NCBI RefSeq assembly: GCF_012277275.1
Contig: NZ_CP051155.1
Location: 930,001-994,000, forward strand
DNA: 64,000 nt
DNA from: Gephyromycinifex aptenodytis
GTDB taxonomy: Bacteria; Actinomycetota; Actinomycetes; Actinomycetales; Dermatophilaceae
Direction of reading: 5' to 3'
Both the position numbers and the translations under genes were made by a program. Every line of letters begins with the position of its first letter. The first letter of the stretch is position 1. The notes beneath the pieces were generated by a model. That model was given only the letters and a program-made list of their open reading frames with translations. It did not search any database and was not told the DNA's origin. Positions 34,340 through 43,672 of this stretch are shown piece after piece.

Positions 34340-35794
34340 TCAGGAGCCCACCGGAGTCCGGGGCTGCCCCCACACCTGCGTCCGCAATTCCCCGGGAAGA
34401 TCAGTGTTCCCAGTCGCCACGAAGCGCGGCGCAGCGACACCGTTCTTTCGCTGCCGGTCGTAGTCGCGCAGCGCACCGAACGCCCACCCGCCCAGCATCG
34501 TCGCGCACACCAGGTTGAGGATGGTCATGAGCGCAAGGGCGATATCGGCCAACGTCCACGCTGTGGTCAGGGCCACGATCGAGCCGATCCCGGTGGCCAA
34601 CACCATCGCGATGACCAGGCCCAGTCGGCCTGCTTCTCCCCACTGCAGGAAATCCACGTTGATCTGGGCGAACGAGCTGTAGCCCAGGGTGGAGGAGTAG
34701 GCGAAGGTGAGCACGACGAACGTCATGAACCACACCACCCATCCCCCGCCGCCGAGGTGCTCGGCGATCGCCATCTGCACCAAGGTCACGTTGGAGAAGG
34801 AGGGTTCGACCCCCGGGGTGTAGATCGCCGGCGGGGCCAGCAGGATGACGAAACCGGTGGCCGAGCAGATGAGGATGGTGTCGATGAAGACGCCGAAAGC
34901 CTGGACCAGACCCTGCTGAGCCGGGTGGTCCACTTCGGCGGTGGCAGCACCGTTGGGCACCGAGCCCTGACCGGCCTCATTGCTGAACAGGCCACGTTTC
35001 ACGCCGTTGAGGAAGGTGGCGAACAGCCCACCCCCGGTCCCGGCCAATGCCGGTTGCAGTCCGAAGGCGCCGACGAAGATGTCGTGTAGCACTCGCGGCA
35101 GTTGGGCGAACTGGATGAGGATGATTGCGGCCGCCACCAGCAGGTACACCATCGCCATCACCGGCACCAGGACCTGGACCACCTTCGCGACCACCCGCAT
35201 GCCGCGCAGCAGCAGCGGGGCGGTCAGCGCCATCAGTACCAGCGCGGTTATCCCCACCGGCACCCCATGAGATGAATTGAGCGTCGAGGCGATGGTGTTC
35301 GCTTGCACCATCGGGAAGACGATCCCGTAGGAGAAGACGAGCATCACCGCGAACAGCACGCCGGTGCGGCGAGCTCCCAGGCCGCGCTGCATGTAGTACG
35401 CGGGCCCGCCCCGATAGATGTCGTCCTTCCACGGGACCTTGAAGATCTGCCCCAGGGTGGACTCCACGAACGAGGTGGCCATGCCCAGGAAGGCGACGAT
35501 CCACATCCAGAACAGTGCTCCGGGCCCGCCGATGATGACCGCCAGGGCCACCCCGGCGATGTTTCCGGTGCCGACGCGACTGGCCAGCCCGATCGTCAAG
35601 GCCTGGAAGGAGGACAAACTGGAGCGGGCCCCGCCCGAACCCCCTGAGCCGATGACGAGTCGGGCCATATGGGCGAAGAGCCGCACCTGCACGCACCGGG
35701 TTCGGATTGTGTAGTAGAGACCCGCTGCCAGCAGCAGGTAGACGAGCACGTAACTGGAGACGGCACCTTCGAAGGCGCTCAGGAGGTCGCTCAC
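34340..35794 (-). CDS. sodium:alanine/glycine symporter (AGCS family)
   Basis: Sodium-coupled amino acid importer of 484 residues with about ten membrane spans. Family motifs are SSFQALTIGLASRVGTGNIAGVALA near the N-terminus, PAYYMQRGLG, RGLFSNEAGQGSVPNGAA in the middle and AYSSTLGY later. I chose GTG 35794 (VSDLLSAFEGAVSSY), which gives the usual AGCS length; the frame is open to 35968 but that part is not membrane-like. No ribosome site is obvious. Alanine or glycine is the typical substrate. Confidence 0.92.
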   Translation of the reverse strand: MSDLLSAFEGAVSSYVLVYLLLAAGLYYTIRTRCVQVRLFAHMARLVIGSGGSGGARSSLSSFQALTIGLASRVGTGNIAGVALAVIIGGPGALFWMWIVAFLGMATSFVESTLGQIFKVPWKDDIYRGGPAYYMQRGLGARRTGVLFAVMLVFSYGIVFPMVQANTIASTLNSSHGVPVGITALVLMALTAPLLLRGMRVVAKVVQVLVPVMAMVYLLVAAAIILIQFAQLPRVLHDIFVGAFGLQPALAGTGGGLFATFLNGVKRGLFSNEAGQGSVPNGAATAEVDHPAQQGLVQAFGVFIDTILICSATGFVILLAPPAIYTPGVEPSFSNVTLVQMAIAEHLGGGGWVVWFMTFVVLTFAYSSTLGYSSFAQINVDFLQWGEAGRLGLVIAMVLATGIGSIVALTTAWTLADIALALMTILNLVCATMLGGWAFGALRDYDRQRKNGVAAPRFVATGNTDLPGELRTQVWGQPRTPVGS

Positions 35795-35938
35795 GGGCGT
35801 GCAGCCTACCCAGGCCACGACGGCAGGGCCGACCCGCGGCGTGCGAACTGGGCCACCGCCTGAGCTCATCCTGGCGTCTGGGCCAACCGCGGGCGCGGGG
35901 CGGCAGGTCTGGCCGTCGCCCGCCTTAGGGTGGCGTGA

Positions 35939-36934
35939 GTGAAGCTCTATGCAGAGGTCGCTGAGCAATACTCAGACTTCGCCGCTTATGCCGCCGATTC
36001 CCGCTGCTTTCGTGACTGGGCTTCGCGAGCGGCCACGGACCAGGCGCTACTGGGCTGGATCGGCAGACTTCCGGCGATCAAACAGCAACCCAACCTGGTG
36101 TTTGCCGCTGCCCGATGGCACGGGGTTCCCGCACCCGGCCCGTACGAGAACCTTCGCGAGGCACTGCTGTGCGATGACGGCAGCATCCGCGACACGATCC
36201 TGCGCCGTTCCACCCAGACCAACGAAGTGGGGCGACTCGCGACCCTGGCGCCGGTGTTTGCTCGGATCGCCAGGAAGAGCGGGCCGCTGAGTCTGGTCGA
36301 GGCCGGGGCCAGCGCCGGACTGTGCCTCTACCCCGACCGTTACCGGTACCGGTATGAGTTCGTGCAGCCGCAGCGCAGCGAACTGTGGCCGGTCGGCGAC
36401 GGCCCGATCCTGGACGCGCGCGCCAAGGGTGCGTTTTCGGTCCCGACTCACTCCTTCGAAGTCTCCTGGCGGGGTGGGATCGATCTGTCCCCGCTGGATG
36501 TCGACGACGACGACGCGATGGCGTGGCTGGAGACGCTGGTCTGGCCCGAGCAGCACGAACGCCGAGCGCGGCTGCGTCAAGCGGTGCAGATCGCCCGCCA
36601 GGAACCGGCGCGGATCCAGCGCGGCGACATCCTCACCGACCTTCCGTCCCTGATCGACCAGGCGGCCCCCCACGGCCAGGTCGTCGTCTTTCACAGTGCG
36701 GTCGTGGCCTACCTGGAACCGGCGGCGCGGGAACGCTTCGATGAACTGATGCGCGACCTCGTGGCGGCGGGAGCATGCCGGTGGGTGAGCAACGAAGGCA
36801 AGAACGTTCTGCCCTCGATCACCCGAACCGGTCCGTCGATCCCGGAAAACCATCCCACGTTCGTCCTCGGCCTGGACGGGGTGGCCTGCGCCTGGACCCA
36901 CGGGCACGGCTCTTCGCTGCGCTGGCTGGACTAG
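35939..36934 (+). CDS. DUF2332 family protein
   Basis: Protein of 331 residues matching DUF2332, common in Actinomycetota. Visible features are EYSDFAAYAADSRCFRDWA-like N-terminal helices, QTNEVGRLATLAPVFARIA, and LVEAGASAGLCLYPDRYRYRYEF, which looks like a nucleotide- or SAM-binding glycine turn. GHGSSLRWLD is at the end. The family function is not established; the E-G-A-S-A-G-L turn recalls Rossmann methyltransferases, but that is only a suggestion. GTG 35939 is the first start in frame. It converges on hutH. Confidence 0.85.
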   Translation: MKLYAEVAEQYSDFAAYAADSRCFRDWASRAATDQALLGWIGRLPAIKQQPNLVFAAARWHGVPAPGPYENLREALLCDDGSIRDTILRRSTQTNEVGRLATLAPVFARIARKSGPLSLVEAGASAGLCLYPDRYRYRYEFVQPQRSELWPVGDGPILDARAKGAFSVPTHSFEVSWRGGIDLSPLDVDDDDAMAWLETLVWPEQHERRARLRQAVQIARQEPARIQRGDILTDLPSLIDQAAPHGQVVVFHSAVVAYLEPAARERFDELMRDLVAAGACRWVSNEGKNVLPSITRTGPSIPENHPTFVLGLDGVACAWTHGHGSSLRWLD

Positions 36935-36982
36935 CGGGCAGGGCGGAGTTGGCCCCCGGCTCCAGCTCGGTGGGCGGAGCGC

Positions 36983-38512
36983 TCAGCGCTGCAGCACGCG
37001 ACTGAAAGCCCCCTGCGCGACGAGGTCCTCCACCGCTTCCAGTTCGGGGGCGAGGAAGGTGTCTGGTCCGGGTGCCCCCAACGGCCCGAGCAACTCCAGC
37101 ACGGCCTGGCCCACCGGGCCTGGTTCCAGCGGAGCTCGAAGCTGCAAAGCCCTTCCGGCGGTGAGCAGTTCGATAGCCAACACCCGGCGCAGGCCCACCA
37201 CACCAGAACGCAGTTTGCGGGCCGAATGCCAACCCATCGAGACGTGATCCTCTTGCATGGCCGAGCTGGGGATGGAGTCCACCGAGGCCGGCACGGCCAG
37301 GCGCTTGAGGTCGGAGACGATCCCGGCCTGGGTGTACTGGGCGATCATGAACCCCGAATCGGTACCCGGGTCTTGGGCCAGGAAAGGCGGCAGACCGTAA
37401 GAGCGTTTCGCGTCGAGCATGCGGTCGGTGCGGCGTTCGGCCATCGAGGCTACGTCGGCCACCGGAATCGCCAGGTAGTCCAGTACGTGCGCCACCGGTG
37501 CACCGTGGAAGTTGCCGTTGCTGCTGATCCGTCCGTCAGACAGGACGACGGGGTTGTCGACCGCCGCCGCCAACTCGCGGGAGGCGACGAGTTGCGCATG
37601 CTCGATGGTGTCCCGCAGCGAACCGGTCACCTGTGGCGCGCAGCGCAGCGAGTACGCATCCTGCACGCGGGTGTCGCCGCCGCGATGCGAGGCGACGATC
37701 GCCGAGTCTGCGAGCGCGGCGAGCATCCGTTCGGCCGAGCGGGCCTGACCGGGGTGGGGGCGCAACGGTTCGTGCAGCTCCGGCAGGAACACCTGGTCGG
37801 TGCCCAGCAGCGCCTCGACCGACATGGCGGCGCTGATGTCGGCGGTGTCGGCCAACATCTGCAGATCTGCGCATGCCAGCAGCAACATGCCCAGCATCCC
37901 GTCGGTGCCGTTGATGAGGGCCAGTCCTTCTTTCTCGGCCAGTTCCACCGGCTCGATACCCGCTTGTGCTAGCAGTTCCGGCACGGGCTGTTCCCTGCCA
38001 TCCGGGCCGTGGGCGCGCCCTTCGCCCATCAGCACCAGCGCGCAATGTGCGAGCGGGGCGAGGTCCCCGGAGCAACCCAGCGAGCCGAATTCGTGCACGC
38101 ACGGCGTGATCCCTGCGTTGAGCACGTCCAGCAGCGTATGCACGGTCGAGGGCCGGATGCCGGTGTGCCCGGAAGCCAGTGTCTTGGCCCGCAGGAACAT
38201 CAACGCGCGCACGACCTCACGCTCGACCAGTGGTCCCATCCCTGCCGCGTGGGAACGCACCAGTGAACGCTGCAGGTGAGCGCGTTTCTCCGGCGGGATG
38301 TGCACGTTGGCCAGCGCCCCGAATCCGGTCGAGATGCCGTAGACCGGTACCTCGGAGGCGGCAAGAGCATCGACGTGGGCCCGCACGCTCCGCAGGTGTT
38401 CCAACGCCTCGGGGGCGAGTTCGACGGGTGCGTCATGCCTGGCGACGGCCAGGACTTCGGCGGCGGTGACGCCGCTGGAACGCAGGATGACGGGGGTCGA
38501 GATCGGGGGCAA
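36983..38512 (-). CDS. hutH: histidine ammonia-lyase
   Basis: First step of histidine degradation: L-histidine to trans-urocanate and ammonia. It is 509 residues from TTG 38512, which has an ideal CAGGAG six bases upstream and gives the normal HutH length. The frame is open to 38620 without a start as good. Motifs are YGISTGFGALA, the MIO-forming region FGSLGCSGDLAPLAH, LINGTDGML, GNFHGAPVAHVLD and QEDHVSMGWHSARK. The MIO triad is Cys-Ser-Gly rather than the Ala-Ser-Gly of the Pseudomonas enzyme. It is last in the hutU-hutI-hutH operon, with 68 bases after hutI. Confidence 0.96.
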   Translation of the reverse strand: MPPISTPVILRSSGVTAAEVLAVARHDAPVELAPEALEHLRSVRAHVDALAASEVPVYGISTGFGALANVHIPPEKRAHLQRSLVRSHAAGMGPLVEREVVRALMFLRAKTLASGHTGIRPSTVHTLLDVLNAGITPCVHEFGSLGCSGDLAPLAHCALVLMGEGRAHGPDGREQPVPELLAQAGIEPVELAEKEGLALINGTDGMLGMLLLACADLQMLADTADISAAMSVEALLGTDQVFLPELHEPLRPHPGQARSAERMLAALADSAIVASHRGGDTRVQDAYSLRCAPQVTGSLRDTIEHAQLVASRELAAAVDNPVVLSDGRISSNGNFHGAPVAHVLDYLAIPVADVASMAERRTDRMLDAKRSYGLPPFLAQDPGTDSGFMIAQYTQAGIVSDLKRLAVPASVDSIPSSAMQEDHVSMGWHSARKLRSGVVGLRRVLAIELLTAGRALQLRAPLEPGPVGQAVLELLGPLGAPGPDTFLAPELEAVEDLVAQGAFSRVLQR

Positions 38513-38580
38513 GATGTGCTCCTGTTTCGGGTCGGCAACGGTCGGGGGCGCCGGCCGAGGGGTCAAGCGGGACGATGCGG

Positions 38581-39771
38581 TTACAAGACGGGGGCGATGA
38601 CTTGCTGACCTGCCCGCCATACCGCCCAGGTCAGGGGCATACCGGGCCGGTAGGCGAGGTGGATCGCCGCCGGTGCGTCCAGCACGTGCAGGTCGGCACG
38701 GTTTCCCACAGCGATGGAGCCGACCGCGGGCGCCTGTGTAGTGCTGACCTCGCGGCGCAGCGCGCGAGCTCCGCCCCAGGTCGCCGCTCGGACTGCTTCG
38801 CTGATCGACAACCCCATCTGCAGCACCGCGGTGCCGACGCAGAAGTTCATCGACGTGGTGTAGCTCGTACCGGGATTGCAGTTCGAGGCGATCGCCAGGG
38901 TCGCTCCGGCGTCCAGCAGTTCGCGCGCCGGCGCTAGTGGCGCGCGGGTGGACAGGTCGCAGGCCGGCAGCACGGTGGCCACCGTCTCGGAGGCCGCGAG
39001 TGCCTCGATATCGGCCCCGGAGAGGAAGTTGACGTGATCGACGCTGGCCGCGCCGACCTCGACCGCGAGCGCCACCCCACCGGAGTCTCCGAGCTGGTTG
39101 CCGTGCACCCGCAGCCCCAGCCCGGCTTGGGCGCAGGCGAGCATCACGCGGCGGGATTGATCGGGGTCGAAGGCACCCTCCTCGCAGAACACATCAGCCC
39201 AGCGCACGTACGGGCGAACGGCGGTGAGCATCGGCCCGCAGACCAGGTCGAGATACTCCTGCGGATCGGCCCCCTGCGGCACGAGGTGGGCGCCGAGGAA
39301 AGTCACCTCATCCACGGCCTCTGCCGCGATCCGGGCGGCACGTTCCTCCTGCTCGACGGTGAGGCCGTACCCGGTTTTGGTCTCCAGGTAGGTCGTTCCG
39401 CCCGCGACTGCTTCGCGCACCCGGTCCATCACCAGGGCGCGTAGCGCGTCATCGTCCACCGCGCGGGTTGCGCTCGTGGTCACCCCGATCCCGCCCGCTG
39501 CGTAGCTCTGACCGGCCATCCGGGCCGCGAATTCGCTGGAGCGGTCACCGGCGAAGACGAGGTGGGTGTGGGAATCCACCCAACCGGGCAGCACCGCCCG
39601 ACCGCTCAGCAGCGTCGCTCGGTCGGCCGAGGGCGCCTGCGAGGCGGGCCCGATCCAGGCGATGCGCTGATCCTCGATGACGAGCGCCGCGTCGGTCAGG
39701 GTGTGCTCCTGGCCCCGCTCGGGGTCACAGGTCAGCAGTTCCCCGATCCCGGTGAGGAGTTCGCTGGCCAT
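38581..39771 (-). CDS. hutI: imidazolonepropionase
   Basis: Third step of histidine degradation: imidazolone-5-propionate to N-formimino-L-glutamate. It is an amidohydrolase-fold zinc or iron enzyme of 396 residues. Motifs are DSHTHLVFAGDRSSEFAARM, GTTYLETKTGYGL, FLGAHLVP, LRVHGNQLGDSGG, SVDHVNFLS and ASNCNPGTSYT. Its start overlaps the hutU stop (TGATG). Confidence 0.97.
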   Translation of the reverse strand: MASELLTGIGELLTCDPERGQEHTLTDAALVIEDQRIAWIGPASQAPSADRATLLSGRAVLPGWVDSHTHLVFAGDRSSEFAARMAGQSYAAGGIGVTTSATRAVDDDALRALVMDRVREAVAGGTTYLETKTGYGLTVEQEERAARIAAEAVDEVTFLGAHLVPQGADPQEYLDLVCGPMLTAVRPYVRWADVFCEEGAFDPDQSRRVMLACAQAGLGLRVHGNQLGDSGGVALAVEVGAASVDHVNFLSGADIEALAASETVATVLPACDLSTRAPLAPARELLDAGATLAIASNCNPGTSYTTSMNFCVGTAVLQMGLSISEAVRAATWGGARALRREVSTTQAPAVGSIAVGNRADLHVLDAPAAIHLAYRPGMPLTWAVWRAGQQVIAPVL

Positions 39772-41462
39772 CAGATGCCCTTCATCGGCACCCGGACGCC
39801 GCGATCGCGGGCTACCTCGAGCGCCCGGTCGTAACCAGCGTCGGCGTGACGGATGACGCCCATCCCGGGGTCGTTGGTCAGCAGCCGCGACAGCTTCTCG
39901 GCTGCGAGGTCGGAGCCGTCCGCGACACCGACCTGACCGGCGTGGATGGAGCGGCCGATGCCGACGCCGCCCCCGTGGTGCACGGAGACCCAGGTCGCTC
40001 CCGAGCTGGCCGCCAGCAGGCCGTTGAGCAGCGGCCAGTCTGCGATTGCGTCGGAGCCGTCCGCCATCGCCTCGGTCTCTCGGTAAGGGGAGGCAACCGA
40101 TCCGGAGTCGAGGTGGTCGCGTCCGATGACGATGGGAGCCGAGACCTTGCCTTGGCGCACCAGCTCGTTGAACAACAGGCCAGCCTGATGCCGCTCGCCG
40201 TACCCCAGCCAGCAGATCCGGGCGGGCAGGCCCTCGAACTCGACGTACTCCGCGGCGGCGTTCAACCAGCGGTGCAAATGCTCGTTCTGCGGGAAGAGTT
40301 CCTTGAGCGCAGCGTCGGTGACTTCGATGTCGTGGGGGTCCCCAGACAGCGCAACCCAGCGGAAGGGGCCGAGCCCTTCACAGAACAGGGGCCGGATATA
40401 GGCCGGGACGAAACCGGGGAACTCGAAGGCGCGGGTGTAACCGGCTTGGCGGGCTTCATCCCGGATGGAGTTGCCGTAGTCGAAGACTTCGGCACCGGCG
40501 TCCTGGAACTCCACCATGGCCTGCACCTGCGCTGCCATCGACTCGCGGGCCTTCTTGGTGAAGCCCACCGGGTCAGCGGCTGCTTCGGCCTCCCAGTCCT
40601 GCAGGAGAATCTCTGCCGGGAGGTAGGACAACGGGTCATGAGCGCTTGTCTGGTCGGTGACGATGTCAACCCTGATCTCGCCTGCGCGGTGGCGGCGCAG
40701 CATCTCCGGGAAGACCTCCGCTGCGTTGCCGACCAGCCCGACCGAAAGCGCTTTGCCGGCTTCGCGTGCCTGGGTGAGGCGGGTCAGGGCATCATCGAGG
40801 TCGACCGTGACCTGGTCCAGATAGCGCTTGGCGACTCGGCGCTCCAGTCGGGACCGGTCGACGTCCACGACCAGCACAGTGCCGCCGTTCAGCGTCACCG
40901 CCAAGGGTTGAGCCCCGCCCATCCCGCCGCTGCCACCGGTGAGGGTGAGGGTGCCGGCCAAGGTCGGTTCGTCGATGCGCCCAGCGGCGTGCAGCTTCAG
41001 CGCGACGGCGGCGAACGTCTCGTAGGTGCCCTGCAGAATTCCTTGGGTGGCGATGTAGATCCACGAACCGGCCGTCATCTGCCCGTACATGGTCAGACCC
41101 TCGGCCTCGAGCCGGCGAAACTCCGGCCAGTTGGCCCAGTCCGGGACCAGGTGGGAGTTGGCGATGAGGACCCGGGGAGCCCACACGTTGGTGCGGAAGA
41201 CGCCCACCGGCTTGCCAGACTGGACCAGCAGTGTCTCGTCCTCAGCCAGCTCCGTGAGCGTGGCAATGATGGCGTCGAAGGCTTCCCAGGACCGCACGGC
41301 GCGACCGGTGCCACCGTAGACGACCAGGTCATCGGGCCGCTCGGCCACTTCTGGGTCGAGGTTGTTGCACAGCATTCGCAGGGGCGCCTCGGTCTGCCAG
41401 CTCTTGGCGGTCAGCTGGATACCTCGGGGGGCGCGCACGGGTCGGGCTCCGGGCAGTGCCAT
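39771..41462 (-). CDS. hutU: urocanate hydratase
   Basis: Second step of histidine degradation: urocanate plus water to imidazolone propionate, using NAD as electrophile. It is 563 residues, standard for the family. Motifs are [47 protein letters not shown], the NAD-binding [13 protein letters not shown] and the late [23 protein letters not shown] precedes ATG 41462. It heads the operon hutU-hutI-hutH, and a HutR-type operator lies 82 bases upstream. Confidence 0.97.
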   Translation of the reverse strand: MALPGARPVRAPRGIQLTAKSWQTEAPLRMLCNNLDPEVAERPDDLVVYGGTGRAVRSWEAFDAIIATLTELAEDETLLVQSGKPVGVFRTNVWAPRVLIANSHLVPDWANWPEFRRLEAEGLTMYGQMTAGSWIYIATQGILQGTYETFAAVALKLHAAGRIDEPTLAGTLTLTGGSGGMGGAQPLAVTLNGGTVLVVDVDRSRLERRVAKRYLDQVTVDLDDALTRLTQAREAGKALSVGLVGNAAEVFPEMLRRHRAGEIRVDIVTDQTSAHDPLSYLPAEILLQDWEAEAAADPVGFTKKARESMAAQVQAMVEFQDAGAEVFDYGNSIRDEARQAGYTRAFEFPGFVPAYIRPLFCEGLGPFRWVALSGDPHDIEVTDAALKELFPQNEHLHRWLNAAAEYVEFEGLPARICWLGYGERHQAGLLFNELVRQGKVSAPIVIGRDHLDSGSVASPYRETEAMADGSDAIADWPLLNGLLAASSGATWVSVHHGGGVGIGRSIHAGQVGVADGSDLAAEKLSRLLTNDPGMGVIRHADAGYDRALEVARDRGVRVPMKGI

Positions 41463-41543
41463 GACGGGGCTCCTTTCGCAGGGGTTCGCCTCCCATGGGA
41501 ACCCGCCGGAGGCCTGGGCGTCAGCCCCTTGAGCGGCACCGGT

Positions 41544-41559
41544 GTCTGAGATCCCAGAC
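41544..41559. promoter_or_regulatory. candidate HutR (IclR-family) operator
   Basis: GTCTGAGATCCCAGAC is a 16-bp palindrome with one mismatched pair. Its core TCTGAGATCCCAGA agrees at 12 of 14 positions with the HutR motif TCTGwwATwCCAGA that I recall from corynebacterial hut genes. It lies between the IclR regulator and hutU, 82 bases before the hutU start. Confidence 0.65.
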
Positions 41560-41675
41560 AGTGAGTCTCCGGCCTAGGGTCATGATTGCGCGGCCTGCTT
41601 GCTTGCTGCGCGCGGACACCCCGATTCGCACCCCGGGTACCCCCGCCGGCGCGGCACGGTCCGCGCAGGCTTTGG

Positions 41676-42431
41676 TCAGCCGGTTCGGATTCGGGCGGTG
41701 AGCTGCTCGGCGACCGTAGCGAGTTCCTGTGCCAGCAGCGGATGCTCCTGCGTGCTGACCCGCCGGTCTTCGAAGGTCAGGGCGATCGCCGCGGTCGGCC
41801 AGCCGAGATGGTCGTGCACCGCGACCGCCACCGAGGACAATCCCTCGGTGACGTCACCGGACTCCACGGCCCACCCGCGCCGGCGCACACCTGCGAGTTC
41901 TCGGCGCAGCCGGCTCGGGTTCCAGGCGCTGCCCGAGGCCGACGGGAAGGAGGCCGCGTTGGGGTACAGCGCCCGTATCTGAGCGGGCTGCAACTCCGCC
42001 AGGATGGCTCGGCCGCTGGCCGTCAGATGCGCGGGCAGGCGAACCCCGACCTCAGAGACCAGCACCGGCCGCCCGGCCGCCCGCATCTCGATGACGTAGA
42101 CGACGTCACGCCCCAGCAGCACCGACATGTGGCCGCTTTCACCGACCCGGTCGACTAAAGCTGCCAGCGCCGAACCGGCGATGCGTGCCAGTGGGGCCTG
42201 ACGCACGTAGGCCGAGGACAGCTCCGAGGCCACCGGACCGATGCCGTACAGCTTCTCCTCGGCCAGGTGCACGACGAAGCCGGCTTCGACCATCGCCGCC
42301 AACAGGTGGTAGACGCTGGAACGCGGCAATTCCAGGGCAGTGGCGATCGACATCGCCGTCACCGGTCCTCGCCGACCGGCAAGGTGGCGCAGGATCCGGA
42401 GAGTGTTGGTTGCGGCGGGCACTTTGGACAT
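41676..42431 (-). CDS. IclR-family regulator of histidine utilisation (HutR-like)
   Basis: Regulator of 251 residues from ATG 42431 (MSKVPAATNTL). It has an N-terminal winged helix (LRILRHLAGRRGPVTAMSIATALELPRSSVYHLLAAM), then the IclR effector domain (YVIEMRAAGRPVLVSEVGVRLPAHLTASGRAILAEL and RRRGWAVESGDVTEGLSSVAVAV). Its place between hutU and hutG and the palindrome downstream suggest it controls both transcripts in response to histidine or urocanate. An upstream ATG at 42485 is possible; the much longer open frame to 43025 runs across hutG and is not real. Confidence 0.9.
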   Translation of the reverse strand: MSKVPAATNTLRILRHLAGRRGPVTAMSIATALELPRSSVYHLLAAMVEAGFVVHLAEEKLYGIGPVASELSSAYVRQAPLARIAGSALAALVDRVGESGHMSVLLGRDVVYVIEMRAAGRPVLVSEVGVRLPAHLTASGRAILAELQPAQIRALYPNAASFPSASGSAWNPSRLRRELAGVRRRGWAVESGDVTEGLSSVAVAVHDHLGWPTAAIALTFEDRRVSTQEHPLLAQELATVAEQLTARIRTG

Positions 42432-42553
42432 GTACCGATGATGCGTTCTGAGGCGCGCCGAGATCCCGTAGTGACCTGCGGGCATCTTCAAGCCGCAGCT
42501 CAGGAAGCAAGGAATCCGGGCAGAATCACCGCTCGGCGCACCCGATCGGGGCC

Positions 42554-42571
42554 TAGAGTCACGAGTGTGAC
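42554..42571 (+). promoter_or_regulatory. -10-like box and GTCAC palindrome at the hutG start
   Basis: TAGAGT (42554-42559) could be a -10 box placing transcription start close to GTG 42567. It overlaps GTCAC-GAGT-GTGAC (42558-42571), a perfect 5-bp palindrome. If hutG is leaderless, the GTG at 42567 would be its start, eight codons upstream of the ATG I chose. Confidence 0.4.
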
Positions 42572-42590
42572 GCGCACAGGTGAGGCAACC

Positions 42591-43511
42591 ATGTGGACCG
42601 GGCGTAACGACGGGGACGGGCCGGAGCACCGGCGCTGGCACCAACAGGTCCGCCCGTACTCGGATTCGTCCTCGTTGCAGCCGGGGGTGGCCCTCGTCGG
42701 GTTCGCCAGCGATGAGGGCGTGCGGCGAAATGGTGGTCGACCGGGAGCCGCAGCCGGTCCTGATGCATTGCGCGCAGCCCTGGCCCCGCTCGCGCTGCAC
42801 ACCGATGTTCCTATCGGCGATGCCGGCACCGTCACGGTATGCGGTAGGGATCTGGAAGGCGGCCAGGACGCGTTGGGCAACCGGGTCGCCGAGCTGCTGG
42901 ACCAGAACGCCCTGGTTATCGTGCTGGGCGGCGGACACGAGACGGCGTGGGGTTCCTACCTGGGCCGCACCCGATCCACCGCGCTGGGGTCGGCGCGCGT
43001 CGGCGTCCTCAACCTCGATGCGCACTTCGATCTGCGCTCGGCGCCGGCGCCCAGTTCAGGGACGCCGTTCCTGCAGATGGCCCAGGCCGACGCAGCCGCG
43101 GCGCGCGACTTCCGCTACACCGTGCTGGGCATCGCCGAACCATCCAACACCCGTGTGCTGTTCGAGACGGCGCGCCGACTCGGGGTCACCCACCTGCTCG
43201 ACGAACAGTGCACGCCTACGCACCTGCCCGAGGTCCTGGCCGAGGTCGACCGGCTCATCGACGGCGTCGATGCGGTGCATCTATCCATCGACTTGGATGT
43301 GCTCCCGGCCGCAACCGCACCGGGGGTCAGCGCCCCGGCCGGTTATGGCGTTCCGATGCAGACCCTGGACGCGGTGTGCGCCCATGTGGCGGCCAGTGGT
43401 GCGCTGGCCCTGGTGGATGTCGTCGAGCTCTGCCCCGCCCTGGACCTTGATGGGCGAACCGCTCGGGCAGCAGCACGCCTCATCTCCACCATCGTGCGCA
43501 ACCTCCCATGA
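42591..43511 (+). CDS. hutG: formimidoylglutamase (arginase family)
   Basis: Hydrolyses N-formimino-L-glutamate to glutamate and formamide, the last Hut step. It is 306 residues from ATG 42591 (MWTGRNDGDGPEHRRWHQ), a typical HutG start with GGTGAGG upstream; GTG 42567 is the alternative. Manganese-binding arginase motifs are GGGHETAWG, LNLDAHFDLRSAPAPSSGTPF and the SIDLDVLPAATAPGVSAPAGYG stretch with its paired aspartates. It is divergent from the IclR gene. With hutU, hutI and hutH this completes the four-enzyme route to glutamate. Confidence 0.95.
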   Translation: MWTGRNDGDGPEHRRWHQQVRPYSDSSSLQPGVALVGFASDEGVRRNGGRPGAAAGPDALRAALAPLALHTDVPIGDAGTVTVCGRDLEGGQDALGNRVAELLDQNALVIVLGGGHETAWGSYLGRTRSTALGSARVGVLNLDAHFDLRSAPAPSSGTPFLQMAQADAAAARDFRYTVLGIAEPSNTRVLFETARRLGVTHLLDEQCTPTHLPEVLAEVDRLIDGVDAVHLSIDLDVLPAATAPGVSAPAGYGVPMQTLDAVCAHVAASGALALVDVVELCPALDLDGRTARAAARLISTIVRNLP

Positions 43512-43672
43512 GCCGCAGCGCTGACAGAGCTTGACGGTGCCGGCTGCCGCGCTGGCGGCCACCGGTGAGCCACCTGGGCGCAAACCCGAGGGTGCCGGCC
43601 TGATCCAGGCCAGCACGAGACCAGGCAGGACCGGGCGCGCGCTTGGGGACGGGGCCGCACCCGGCTGCCAGG

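Noticed and set aside
39846-41549. 567-codon plus-strand ORF over hutU
   Set aside because: Antisense shadow; urocanate hydratase motifs are complete on the minus strand.
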